Below are positions 1-7,703 of a stretch of 19,663 nucleotides of DNA, piece after piece (the stretch's first letter is position 1; every line of letters begins with the position of its first letter). The position numbers and the translations under genes are program-made. Location: assembly GCF_036655075.1 (NCBI RefSeq), contig NZ_JAVVQU010000049.1:1-19663 (forward strand). Reading direction: 5' to 3'. The stretch comes from Holtiella sp036655075 (lineage in GTDB: Bacteria; Bacillota; Clostridia; Lachnospirales; Cellulosilyticaceae). The notes below the pieces were generated by a model. That model was not told the DNA's origin. It searched no databases and saw nothing but the letters and a program-made list of their open reading frames with translations.

Positions 1-578
1 TTGCAGTAACGAATACAGGTAATGTTCCAGCAAATAAGGTAGTCATCACTGACCCGATTCCAAATGGTACCGCATATATACCTGGCTCATTAACTGTTAG
101 TGTACCTTATACAGGAAGTCCAGCAACGGCTATTACTTTAACAAATCCTATAGCTCCAGGTGCAACAGTTCCAATTTCTTTCCAAGTTCAAGTTGTTGCT
201 ATACCAAATCCAAATCCAATTAATAATACAGCACTTGTGAACTATGCTTATACAGTTAATCCACAAGATCCAGATGGTGTTACTGGCACTTCTACAAGTA
301 ACGTAGTGACAACGATAGTATTCACCTATAATTTTAGTCAACAAATTACAGACATTATTGAATCTGTTGCGCTTGAAGAAGCAGCATTAGCTGCTATAGC
401 AAATGCTGAAGGTGCTAAAATACAAAAATTAGTAGCCACTGCAGGCATTACACCACAGGAACTTTTATGTGTAAATCAGAGTGTAGCAGATATGTTAGAT
501 TCTATTTCTATTTTAGAAGCTATACTCAAACAAAAACTTAACACAGTAAATTGTCAGATTTGCCCAACTTGTATGTAA
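1..578 (+). CDS. DUF11-repeat surface protein, C-terminal part (partial)
   Basis: The gene is open at the left edge; reading starts with codon 3-5 and stops with TAA at 576-578. The first ~100 visible residues (AVTNTGNVPANKVVITDPIP onward, through NPNPINNTALVNYAYTVNP) are a typical DUF11 / B_ant_repeat beta-sandwich, a module repeated many times in surface proteins of Gram-positive bacteria. It is followed by a predicted helical tail of about 80 residues (DIIESVALEEAALAAIANAEG, then QELLCVNQSVADMLDSISIL) and a Cys-rich end, CQICPTCM. From memory, the 'SVALEEAALAxIxNAEG' helix is common at the end of clostridial spore-surface and collagen-like proteins, so an anchoring or assembly role on the spore or cell surface is an inference. 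There is no LPXTG sorting signal and no transmembrane anchor. A strong terminator follows. Confidence 0.85.
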   Translation, partial: AVTNTGNVPANKVVITDPIPNGTAYIPGSLTVSVPYTGSPATAITLTNPIAPGATVPISFQVQVVAIPNPNPINNTALVNYAYTVNPQDPDGVTGTSTSNVVTTIVFTYNFSQQITDIIESVALEEAALAAIANAEGAKIQKLVATAGITPQELLCVNQSVADMLDSISILEAILKQKLNTVNCQICPTCM

Positions 579-624
579 GGTGTTGGATGAAATAAACAAG
601 AGATAAGAAATGAATGGATCAAAT

Positions 625-664
625 AAAGAGGCAGATACTCTATATGGAGTATCTGTCTCTTTTA
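625..664 (+). terminator. Rho-independent terminator of the DUF11 gene
   Basis: A 16-bp stem pairs 625-640 (AAAGAGGCAGATACTC) with 647-662 (GAGTATCTGTCTCTTT), with one G-U pair and a 6-nt loop. The right arm ends in a short T run. It lies 47 nt after the stop codon. Confidence 0.85.
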
Positions 665-667
665 TAT

Positions 668-673
668 TATAAT
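668..673 (+). promoter_or_regulatory. possible -10 element for the fliB-like gene
   Basis: TATAAT lies directly after the preceding terminator and about 48 nt before the start codon. No good -35 is visible because the terminator occupies that place. A small hairpin (AGTCC 693-697 with GGACT 706-710) sits just before the ribosome binding site and could modulate initiation, but it is short. Confidence 0.3.
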
Positions 674-721
674 AACGAAAGACCAATAAAGTAGTCCGGA
701 TAACTGGACTAAGGAGGAACT

Positions 722-1891
722 ATGACCAAGCAAATTAAAATAGACTATTATGATGCATTTCGTTGTATAGCTGATAAGTGTGATTTTAGCTGTTGTCAAG
801 AATGGAGGATTGCGGTAGACGACGAGACACGCAATCAATGGAAAGGGTTAAAACTACAAGCGACTCAAGACGCACAAAGTGAACAGCCTGCATTAACCCT
901 TTATGATTGCCTAGAAAAGGAAGAGGACGGTCATATTATTACATTGAATGCGAATAAGAAGTGCCCGTTCTTGAACGCACAAAAACTGTGTAGATTAGTT
1001 CTAGAACTGGGGGAAGATTGTCTATCTGAAACGTGTACAAAGTTTCCAAGACGTATCAATATATTTGAGGATAGAACAGAATATGCTCTAGACTTTGCAT
1101 GCCCAGCTGTCATTGATTTAATTTACAGTAAGGTAGAGGGTGCGAAGTTGTTGCAAGAGGGAATGGGCAAAGGCGATAGATCCTTATTATTTGCTGTACG
1201 TGAAATGATGTTGGTAGTTATGGAGGATGATACTTATTCCCTACCAGAGCGCATGATGATTATTTTCTATGTGTTGCTTGACTTGTTAGACGCGAAGCAG
1301 TTAACAAAAGAAAAAGTCAAAAGGTATGAGGATAAAGCGCATCTGAAGCCGTTGGTTGAGGCAATGGGTAAGATGAAGTTTAACGCAGCCTATTCCTTGT
1401 GGGAGAGAAATGAGTTGTTCCTGGATGTTGTGCATAACTATCGTAAGCAGAAGTTATATGTAGAGTATCTAGAGCCTATTGCGGTAAGAGCTGAAAGGTT
1501 AGAAGAAGCGTACTTGGAAGTTACTATTGGAGAAAAGGTATTGGCATTTGAGCAAGTATTTGAAGCCTATCATAAACTTGTAAAGGACTATGTAATAGCC
1601 GAAATCTTCGGAAGTAGTCTACTTCCAGAGATGACACTTACAGATATGGTCATTGCTTTTGAGTGGATTACAATGGAATACGCAACGATGAAACAAGCTA
1701 TTTTCCTAAGCTGGCTTGAAGATGGGGAAAAGGAACTAGAATACAAGACAGTACGCCATGCTATGATGATTATTTCAAGGGTAACAGGGTATGACCAAGA
1801 GGATATAAAAGAATACCTAGAAAATAGTTTTGAAAGTACACTATGGGAATGGGGATACTTAGCACTTGTAGTAGGTAATGGGAGAATTTAA
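722..1891 (+). CDS. FliB-like lysine-N-methylase family protein
   Basis: This 389-residue protein matches the FliB family, named for the Salmonella enzyme that methylates flagellin lysines. The N-terminal part carries the cysteine pattern expected of the family: C15 and C20, then the pair C24-C25, then C81 (CPFL), C90, C100, C105 (CTKFPRR) and C127. These cysteines probably hold a metal or iron-sulfur cluster. The C-terminal two thirds is helical and less diagnostic. AAGGAGG sits 6 nt before the ATG, which fixes the start. No flagellar gene is present in the window, so the substrate cannot be named; clostridial homologues often occur away from flagellar loci. The gene stands alone between a terminator and a MATE pseudogene. 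Confidence 0.8.
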   Translation: MTKQIKIDYYDAFRCIADKCDFSCCQEWRIAVDDETRNQWKGLKLQATQDAQSEQPALTLYDCLEKEEDGHIITLNANKKCPFLNAQKLCRLVLELGEDCLSETCTKFPRRINIFEDRTEYALDFACPAVIDLIYSKVEGAKLLQEGMGKGDRSLLFAVREMMLVVMEDDTYSLPERMMIIFYVLLDLLDAKQLTKEKVKRYEDKAHLKPLVEAMGKMKFNAAYSLWERNELFLDVVHNYRKQKLYVEYLEPIAVRAERLEEAYLEVTIGEKVLAFEQVFEAYHKLVKDYVIAEIFGSSLLPEMTLTDMVIAFEWITMEYATMKQAIFLSWLEDGEKELEYKTVRHAMMIISRVTGYDQEDIKEYLENSFESTLWEWGYLALVVGNGRI

Positions 1892-1941
1892 ATAAATAAG
1901 ATTAACTTTCAAATTATATAACTTAGAGAAGAAGGGACGTA

Positions 1942-2526
1942 ATGATAGCGCAATTTAAAAGCAAATTGTATGATGCATCACAGCACTCAAACTATTGCTT
2001 ATTCCCCTAGTGATTGAACAATTGCTTAACTCCTTTATGGGGATGGCAGACACTATGATGGTGAGCAATGTAGGGAGTGCGGCGATTTCAGCAGTATCGT
2101 TGGTAGACTCTATCAATGTACTAGTCATACAAGTTTTTGCAGCCATGGGAATAGGAATTGGACTAATGACAGTAGTAGGTCAATGTATAGGCGCAGGACG
2201 TAAGGAAGAGGCGAGGTACTACATCGTTAAGTTAACAGGCTATGCAGATGATAGTTGCCATTAGTATTGTCAAACCGATCTCTTGGGTGCTCTCATTTAT
2301 CCCAGCCTATGGGATGCGTGCAGCTGGAGATGTCAAGTTCTCTATGATTGTATCCACTCTAACCATGTGGCTTTGTAGAGTAGCACTTTGTATCTATTTA
2401 TGCCGAGTATGGGGATTTGGCCCAATGGCTGTATGGATTGGAATGTTTGCAGATTGGACGATTCGTGCCATCATCTTTAGCACCAGATTCTTAAGTGGTA
2501 AATGGTGTGAAAAAAGCATTGTTTAA
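1942..2526 (+). pseudogene. MATE-family efflux transporter, degenerate (frameshift plus large internal deletion)
   Basis: Only the two ends of a MATE multidrug/Na+ antiporter remain. The ATG at 1942 begins MIAQFKSKLYDAS and meets a stop at 2008-2010. The true N-terminal membrane region (TALKLLLIPLVIEQLLNSF, then MGMADTMMV) continues in another frame from about 1980 to 2264, through a loop reading GQCIGAGRKEEARYYIVKL. The C-terminal end resumes in a third frame from 2242 (SWVLSFIPAYGMRAAGDVKF) and stops at 2524-2526. About 185 of the ~450 residues normal for the family survive, so the middle, including most of the membrane helices, is deleted near 2236-2260. There are at least two lesions and the product cannot be functional. 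Confidence 0.88.
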
Positions 2527-2599
2527 GAAATAGATTAAATAAAGTACTACAAAATGTGAAAACATAACCTAGGCTAATTTTGTTGAGACTTTCTTTTGT

Positions 2600-2605
2600 T
2601 ATACT
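2600..2605 (+). promoter_or_regulatory. -10 element of the arylsulfotransferase gene
   Basis: TATACT lies 33 nt before the start codon. TTGAGA at 2583-2588 is only 11 nt upstream, too close for a normal -35, so the -35 element is unclear. Confidence 0.4.
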
Positions 2606-2638
2606 AAAGAGAGCATATAACATAAGAGGAGGTTTGTA

Positions 2639-4507
2639 ATGACTGTTATCTACAAACAATTTAAACATATTATTACGGAACAAGTTGAGCGTGAACAAGC
2701 ATTTTTAGCGGAATATAAAGTGGGTCAACATACTATTGAAAATCCATATATAAAACTTAATCCATATCATATAGCACCACTTACAGCAGTTGTATTATTT
2801 GCAACAACTGAGGAGGTTGCCGGACGTGTAACGGTAAAAGGAAAAGAAGCAGCAGGAGACATGAGTTTTGAATTCCCTAAAGCAAAAGAACACGTTGTAC
2901 AAGTATTAGGACTTTATGAAAACTATGCCAACCAAGTGGTTGTAGAACTTGAAGATGGAAGCACGACAACACTTACTATTCAAACAGAAGCGGCATCAGA
3001 AAAAGTAAAAGCACCAACACTTATCAACACAACACCAGAGTACTTAGGCAACAATGTCATCTTCGTATCCCCAACTTCTCCAGCAATGACAGCAGCATAT
3101 GACTATAAAGGCGATGTACGTTGGTATATCACATTAAACCTTGCTTTTGACCTTAAACGTGCAAAAAATGGTCGTTTACTTGTAGGAACTAACCGTCTTG
3201 TCGCACCACCATACCACACAACAGGTCTTTATGAGATAGGGATGATTGGTAAAATCTACAAAGAGTATCGTTTACCAAGTGGTTATCACCATGACCACTT
3301 TGAAATGGAAGATGGCAACTTACTCATCCTAACTCAAGACCTTCCAACAGGGACAGTGGAAGATATGTGTGTTCTTGTAGATCGCAAAACAGGTATGATC
3401 CTTAAAACTTGGGATTACAAAAAAGTATTACCACAAGATATGGCAGGTTCAGGCAGTCAAGATGCTCATGACTGGTTCCATAACAATGCTGTATGGTACG
3501 ACAAAAAAACAAATAGCTTAACACTATCTGGTCGTCATCAAGATGCTGTCATCAACTTAGATTATGAAACAGGTGACTTAAACTGGATTATTGGGGACCC
3601 AGAAGGCTGGCCACAAGAAATGGTAGACAAATATTTCTTTACACCAGTAGGAGATGGCGCATTCGATTGGCAATATGAACAACATGCATGTGTTGTGTTA
3701 CCAGACGGCGACATTATGATGTTTGATAATGGACACTTCCGTGCTAAGAAAAAAGAAAACTATGTACCAGCAGATCAAAACTTCTCACGTGGTGTAAGAT
3801 TCCATATTAATACAGAAGACATGACGATTGAACAAGTGTGGCAATACGGTAAAGAACGTGGAAAAGACTTCTTCTCTACATACATTTCAAATGTAGAATA
3901 CTATGGTGAAGGTCATTACATGGTTCACTCAGGCGGAATCGGTTCACTTGATGGTGAAACTTGCAACCGCCCACCAGTATCGATTAAAGAAGGTACCGGT
4001 GAGGTAGTTTACAAATCTGTTACACTTGAAATCAAAGATGATGAAATCATGTACGAAATGCAATTACCAGCTAACTACTATCGTGCAGAAAAACTTTCAT
4101 TATACTGTCAAGAAGATGTGCTCACATTTGGAAAAGGTGAATGCTTAGGTTCACTTGGTGTAACAGAACAAATGATGACAGAAGTTCCAGCAGAAGAAGT
4201 AAAAGAAGTACCTGATACTTACAATGTAAGAGTTGGGGAAGAAGAAGACCGTATCATCTTAAAAGCAACTTTTGAAAAAGGTCAACTTGTGATGCTTATC
4301 TTAGAAGGAGAAGAAAACACATACCGTTACTTCGTTCCAACAACTAAGAGACCATTCCTTGCAATGTGCGTAGGTACATTCCAAGAATCTGACGAACGTG
4401 CAGTAGAGTTCCCAGTAAGCAAAGAAGGTTTAGTAGGTAACTTAACAGTTAAATTACTTATTGATGATACACAATACGATACAGGTATGAGTATTCAATG
4501 CTCATAA
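2639..4507 (+). CDS. assT: aryl-sulfate sulfotransferase (AssT family), no signal peptide
   Basis: AssT enzymes transfer sulfate from one phenolic sulfate ester to another phenol through a sulfohistidine intermediate, without PAPS. The 622 residues fit the family: an N-terminal Ig-like domain at about 38-118, then a six-bladed propeller from about 130. Histidine-rich blade motifs typical of the active site are visible: YHHDHFEMEDGN (217-226), DAHDWFHNNAVW (275-286), SGRHQDAV (297-304), YEQHACVVLPDGD (346-358) and DNGHFR (363-368). The catalytic histidine is probably among these; I cannot assign it without an alignment. Unlike the periplasmic enterobacterial enzyme there is no signal peptide, so it should act in the cytoplasm. 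AGAGGAGGT 5 nt before the ATG fixes the start. Codon use is very regular (many CTT, GAA, ACA), unlike its neighbours, suggesting high expression. Confidence 0.88.
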   Translation: MTVIYKQFKHIITEQVEREQAFLAEYKVGQHTIENPYIKLNPYHIAPLTAVVLFATTEEVAGRVTVKGKEAAGDMSFEFPKAKEHVVQVLGLYENYANQVVVELEDGSTTTLTIQTEAASEKVKAPTLINTTPEYLGNNVIFVSPTSPAMTAAYDYKGDVRWYITLNLAFDLKRAKNGRLLVGTNRLVAPPYHTTGLYEIGMIGKIYKEYRLPSGYHHDHFEMEDGNLLILTQDLPTGTVEDMCVLVDRKTGMILKTWDYKKVLPQDMAGSGSQDAHDWFHNNAVWYDKKTNSLTLSGRHQDAVINLDYETGDLNWIIGDPEGWPQEMVDKYFFTPVGDGAFDWQYEQHACVVLPDGDIMMFDNGHFRAKKKENYVPADQNFSRGVRFHINTEDMTIEQVWQYGKERGKDFFSTYISNVEYYGEGHYMVHSGGIGSLDGETCNRPPVSIKEGTGEVVYKSVTLEIKDDEIMYEMQLPANYYRAEKLSLYCQEDVLTFGKGECLGSLGVTEQMMTEVPAEEVKEVPDTYNVRVGEEEDRIILKATFEKGQLVMLILEGEENTYRYFVPTTKRPFLAMCVGTFQESDERAVEFPVSKEGLVGNLTVKLLIDDTQYDTGMSIQCS

Positions 4508-4583
4508 GATCATAAGAACATAAGAAATTGTGGTACATAAAGACCACTTTTATGGAAGATGGATATAACATCGACTACATACG

Positions 4584-4631
4584 AAAAAGGTCTATGAAAC
4601 TAGTTTGAAATCTAGTTTCATAGACCTTTTA
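4584..4631. terminator. bidirectional terminator, family member 1
   Basis: A 19-bp perfect stem pairs 4585-4603 with 4612-4630 around an 8-nt loop. The core AAGGTCTATGAAACTAG is flanked by an A run on the left and a T run on the right, so it works on both strands between the convergent assT and nhaA genes. The same core recurs at 12434-12486. Confidence 0.88.
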
Positions 4632-4685
4632 TTGATAAGGAACTTATAAATTTTAATGATACGATAACATTTCACTATATAAATT

Positions 4686-5910
4686 TTACAGATGAAGATT
4701 TTTATAAGTAGGCTTTGTATAAGCTTTGTGTTTGTAGGCAGCTGATAAATTAAATTTATTAGCTACAGTTGCATACATATAAGTTACAGATACAGAGATT
4801 AAAGAAGCTGCTAAAATGGAGATTTTGGCTACATTAATGACTGTAGGTGTACTACTAAATGCAATTTCTGATACGAAAATAGACATTGTAAAACCGATTC
4901 CCGCAAGGAGTGATACAGAGAAGATAGAACCCCAAGTTGCACCTTCCGGTTTTTCTGTTAAGCCTAATTTAGTAGCAACTGTTGTAAAAAGCATGATACC
5001 TAAAGGCTTCCCTACTGCAAGACCTACTACAGTGCCTAATACTAAGGTTGAGGTAGACTTGAAGTCCATAGCACCAGAAAGTACAATAGCTGTATTTACG
5101 AGTGCAAATAAAGGTAAGATGAATAAGTTGCATATAGGGCTTAAAACGTGCTCTAATCGATCTGCTGTGGATTCTCTTTGTCCTTGTATGGCTTCACTTG
5201 GGATAGTAAGAGCTAAGAGGACACCACTGATAGTAGCATGTACACCACTGAAGTAAATAAACAACCACATAACTAAGCCGACTGCTAAATAAGGTGCTAT
5301 ATGATTAACTTTATAACGTTTGTTCATCAAAGCAAGAAGACCTACTAAAATGAAGGCAATCATTAAATAAGTAAAGTTAATATCAGAAGAATATAACACA
5401 CCTATAACTAAAATAGAAATAAGATCATCCACAACAGCTAAAGAAAGTAAAAAGATTTTAAGTGAAGGATCAAATTTATTTTTAAGAAGCATAAAAATAC
5501 CTACTGCAAAAGCAATATCTGTAGAAATAGGTACGCCTATACCACGTACAAAAGGTGTGCCAAGATTAAATAGTGTAAAAATAATTGCTGGAACAATAAC
5601 GCCACCTAATGCTGCAATAATAGGAAAGGAAGCTTTTTTAAAACTACATAGATGCCCATGTAAGACCTCATGTTTAATCTCTAACCCAACAGCTAGGAAA
5701 AAGATCGCCATTAAGAAGTCATTAACAATCATATGTAGATTAAAGTTTCCAAAGATGTCCACATCACTCAGTAAGTGATGATAAAAATTCCCAAGAGGAC
5801 TATTTGCTAAAAGTAAGGAAAGAAGTGTTGCTGATATAAGAAGTAGGCCTGGGAAACACCTCAGACTGAGTGATGCTTTTTAGAGTGTAATGTTTCGTAT
5901 TATTTTTCAT
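4686..5910 (-). pseudogene. nhaA: Na+/H+ antiporter NhaA, frameshifted near the 5' end
   Basis: The long minus-strand frame (5762 to 4686, GTG start) encodes NhaA lacking its first transmembrane helix. Key family residues are present: PISTDIAFAVG (the Asp133 motif of E. coli NhaA), AVVDDLISI (the Asp163-Asp164 pair) and GIGFTMSIF (the Lys300 region). The missing N-terminus is in the DNA. An ATG at 5910, 7 nt behind AAGGGA and a promoter, opens MKNNTKHYTLKSITQSEVFP. At CCC (5853-5851) the reading must skip one base to continue as GLLLISATLLSLLLANSPLG and join the long frame. Removing one base restores a 407-residue protein, the right size. The cause may be a recent mutation, a sequencing error, or less likely recoding. 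The truncated frame has no ribosome binding site of its own. Confidence 0.85.
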
Positions 5911-5958
5911 GATGTAAGTCCCTTCTAGTTGTTAAGATGTAAGATGTCACAGTAAGAG

Positions 5959-5987
5959 ATACTACTCCTATCAAAACTTAAAGTCAA
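5959..5987 (-). promoter_or_regulatory. nhaA promoter
   Basis: On the minus strand TTGACT (5987-5982) and TAGTAT (5964-5959) are separated by exactly 17 nt, ending about 50 nt before the full-length ATG at 5910. The match supports 5910 as the original start. Confidence 0.5.
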
Positions 5988-6247
5988 CAAAAAAACAAAT
6001 AAAAGATAGTTCTTATTTTTGTAAATAATTAAGACGTAAGAGAAAAAAGAATTAAAATTAATTCTAAAAACTATACAATAAGAGCAATAGATCTCAGGTG
6101 ATATAAAAAGAGCTTGATAATATTGAAAAAAGAGATATAAAAATAAAAAAGATTTAATGTGAAATTTTATTTAATGAATAATTTCATAAGGATAAAGTTA
6201 ATAGAAGGAATAAAATAAAATGCAATAAAGTGAATTGACGTTCATAT

Positions 6248-6307
6248 AAAATAAAGACACCTAGAAAAAAGTATAATCTACTACTTTTTTCTAGGTGTCT
6301 TTATTTT
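6248..6307. terminator. 26-bp perfect hairpin, terminator-like, no obvious upstream gene
   Basis: The arms 6248-6273 and 6282-6307 are perfectly complementary over 26 bp with an 8-nt loop. The right end is T-rich and the left end A-rich. It has the shape of a bidirectional terminator, but nhaA starts to its left and the DUF3298 gene starts to its right, so no protein gene reads into it from either side. Confidence 0.7.
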
Positions 6308-6423
6308 AAAGATTATTTGAGTAAGGATAAGAGCATTCTAGGACCTTGGTGATAAGGTATGAAAAAAAAATAGTTTGGCATACTATCTGGGAATAATTTG
6401 AATAATAAAAGGAGTGTCATTTA

Positions 6424-7230
6424 ATGAAAAAACAATTTATAGCGCTCTTACTTGTTGTAATGAGTATAGTCTATACAGTTCCTGCTATGGGGGCACAGGA
6501 ACAAGAAAAGGCGGATTCTTGTGTAGGGCAGGCAGTAGATACGTGTTCAAGCAGTATGATTACTATAGCCTATACGCAGTTAGATGAAGTGATTAAAGAT
6601 AAAATGGGAATTCCTATGCTTACGGTTCAAGGTAATACGCCTACAGTAACTATAGGTGCTCATAAGAAAGTAAGTTCTCGTATTAATGCTTTCTATAAAA
6701 AGAAAGTGAAAGAGCTTAAAGTTCAAGAAAAAGAATATACCAAGATGGCAGGAGAAGATTATAACCAAAGAACTCAAGATGAGAAAAAGTATTGGGAAGG
6801 TTATGGACTTGGGAGAACCTACTCACAAGGTAGAGTAGATGAAAAAGTGATGAGCATCATAGAAAATAATTATGAGTATACAGGTGGTGCTCATCCTAAT
6901 GCCACTCGGGTTGCACAAACCTTTAGTACACAAACGGGAAAACAATTGACTTTAGGAGACGTGTTGACGGATGAAGCTAAAGCTGACGAATTTATTAATG
7001 GATTCATTCTTCAAGAAACTAAAAAATATGAGTACAAAGATTATTTTTTTGAAGACTATCAACAGCATATTAAGGAGCTCTTAACAGAAAATACATGGTA
7101 CTTATCAGATGAGGGTTTTGTCATTATTAGTAATGAATATATCATCTCACCTCATGTAGTAGGTATATTAGAGTTTACGATCCCCTATGACCAATTTCAA
7201 TATCTTAAACCAGAATATAGACCTCAATAA
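6424..7230 (+). CDS. secreted DUF4163/DUF3298 (RsiV-like) protein
   Basis: The 268-residue protein begins with a clear signal peptide (MKKQFIALLLVVMSIVYTVP, cleavage near AMG-AQ at 23-24). The part around 70-100 (PTVTIGAHKKVSSRINAFYK) resembles DUF4163. The C-terminal part has DUF3298 hallmarks: YTGGAHPN at 152-159, TGKQLTLGDVL at 171-181, and an ending DEGFVIISNEYIISPHVVG before EFTIPYDQF. This fold is the lysozyme-sensing outer domain of the B. subtilis anti-sigma factor RsiV and also occurs in peptidoglycan deacetylase PdaC. Here it stands alone: no transmembrane anti-sigma segment, no sigma factor neighbour and no enzyme domain. Cell-wall or lysozyme binding is therefore only an inference. 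AAAGGAG about 10 nt before the ATG supports the start. Confidence 0.82.
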   Translation: MKKQFIALLLVVMSIVYTVPAMGAQEQEKADSCVGQAVDTCSSSMITIAYTQLDEVIKDKMGIPMLTVQGNTPTVTIGAHKKVSSRINAFYKKKVKELKVQEKEYTKMAGEDYNQRTQDEKKYWEGYGLGRTYSQGRVDEKVMSIIENNYEYTGGAHPNATRVAQTFSTQTGKQLTLGDVLTDEAKADEFINGFILQETKKYEYKDYFFEDYQQHIKELLTENTWYLSDEGFVIISNEYIISPHVVGILEFTIPYDQFQYLKPEYRPQ

Positions 7231-7293
7231 CTTTTGAATGCAATGGTGGGGTAGCTTATAACCCTACAGCGCTCAAATAAAATCTTGATATAC

Positions 7294-7346
7294 CCTAGAG
7301 GAGGTATCTTTGAAGACATATCTTGCTGATATCTCCAAAATCTAGG
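7294..7346. repeat. interrupted hairpin without a T run
   Basis: An outer stem CCTAGA (7294-7299) / TCTAGG (7341-7346) encloses an inner stem GGAGGTATC (7300-7308) / GATATCTCC (7328-7336, one G-U), with a 4-nt bulge on the right and a 19-nt loop. It lies 63 nt after the DUF3298 stop codon. It lacks the T run of an intrinsic terminator. Confidence 0.45.
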
Positions 7347-7505
7347 CAAAATTGTAGTTTGTTTACTGTTAATGAATATATAAAAATATAAAATAAAACA
7401 TTGTTTTAAAAGTATAAAATGCGACTAAAAAATGCCTAAAAACAGATATATTGCTTGGAAAATATAGAGTTAAATAAAAGTTTAAAAATAGTGATAATTA
7501 TAAAG

Positions 7506-7552
7506 TAAAAACAATGTTTCACTATATGGTTTAATATAAAACATTGTTTTTA
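7506..7552. repeat. 14-bp inverted repeat with a third upstream copy
   Basis: TAAAAACAATGTTT at 7506-7519 is perfectly complementary to AAACATTGTTTTTA at 7539-7552, with a 19-nt loop. A further copy, AAAACATTGTTTT, lies at 7395-7407. The half-site is itself nearly palindromic. Confidence 0.55.
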
Positions 7553-7703
7553 AACTTATAGTTTTTCTTAGGAATAGATTACAAAATAAGGTCATAATGA
7601 TGTGGATTGTGGATTTGTGTATATAAATGTGTATAATTATATAAAAATTGAAGTTAAATATAAAGTTATACACAAGTTACATATAAATAGCGGATAAAAC
7701 TAA

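Larger units (their letters stand above)
5911..6423. other. 513-bp AT-rich gap between divergent nhaA and the DUF3298 gene
   Basis: It holds the nhaA leader and promoter at its left end, the large hairpin at 6248-6307, and the DUF3298 ribosome binding site at its right end. From about 5990 to 6247 I see only AT-rich sequence with stops in all frames and no recognisable protein fragment. A decayed gene or a small RNA ending at the hairpin would fit but is not shown. Confidence 0.6.
7231..7703. other. AT-rich intergenic stretch with two inverted repeats
   Basis: These 473 bp carry no gene I can recognise. The left third contains a hairpin at 7294-7346. The middle contains three copies of the near-palindrome AAACATTGTTT, two forming the inverted repeat at 7506-7552. 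The right part leads into the choice-of-anchor-I remnant, so some of it may be decayed coding sequence, but no protein similarity is visible. Confidence 0.6.

Noticed and set aside
138..344. 68-codon minus-strand open frame
   Set aside because: Shadow of the DUF11 gene; low-complexity Trp/Asn/Cys composition and no family resemblance.
4816..5256. 146-codon plus-strand open frame
   Set aside because: It is antisense to nhaA, whose conserved motifs are on the minus strand, and has no ribosome binding site.
5911..6247. Sodium- or pH-sensing riboswitch in the nhaA leader
   Set aside because: The leader is only about 42 nt after the predicted start point and shows no stable multi-stem structure.
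7506..7552. Attachment site or insertion-sequence ends
   Set aside because: There is no integrase or transposase nearby and no flanking target duplication around the inverted repeat.
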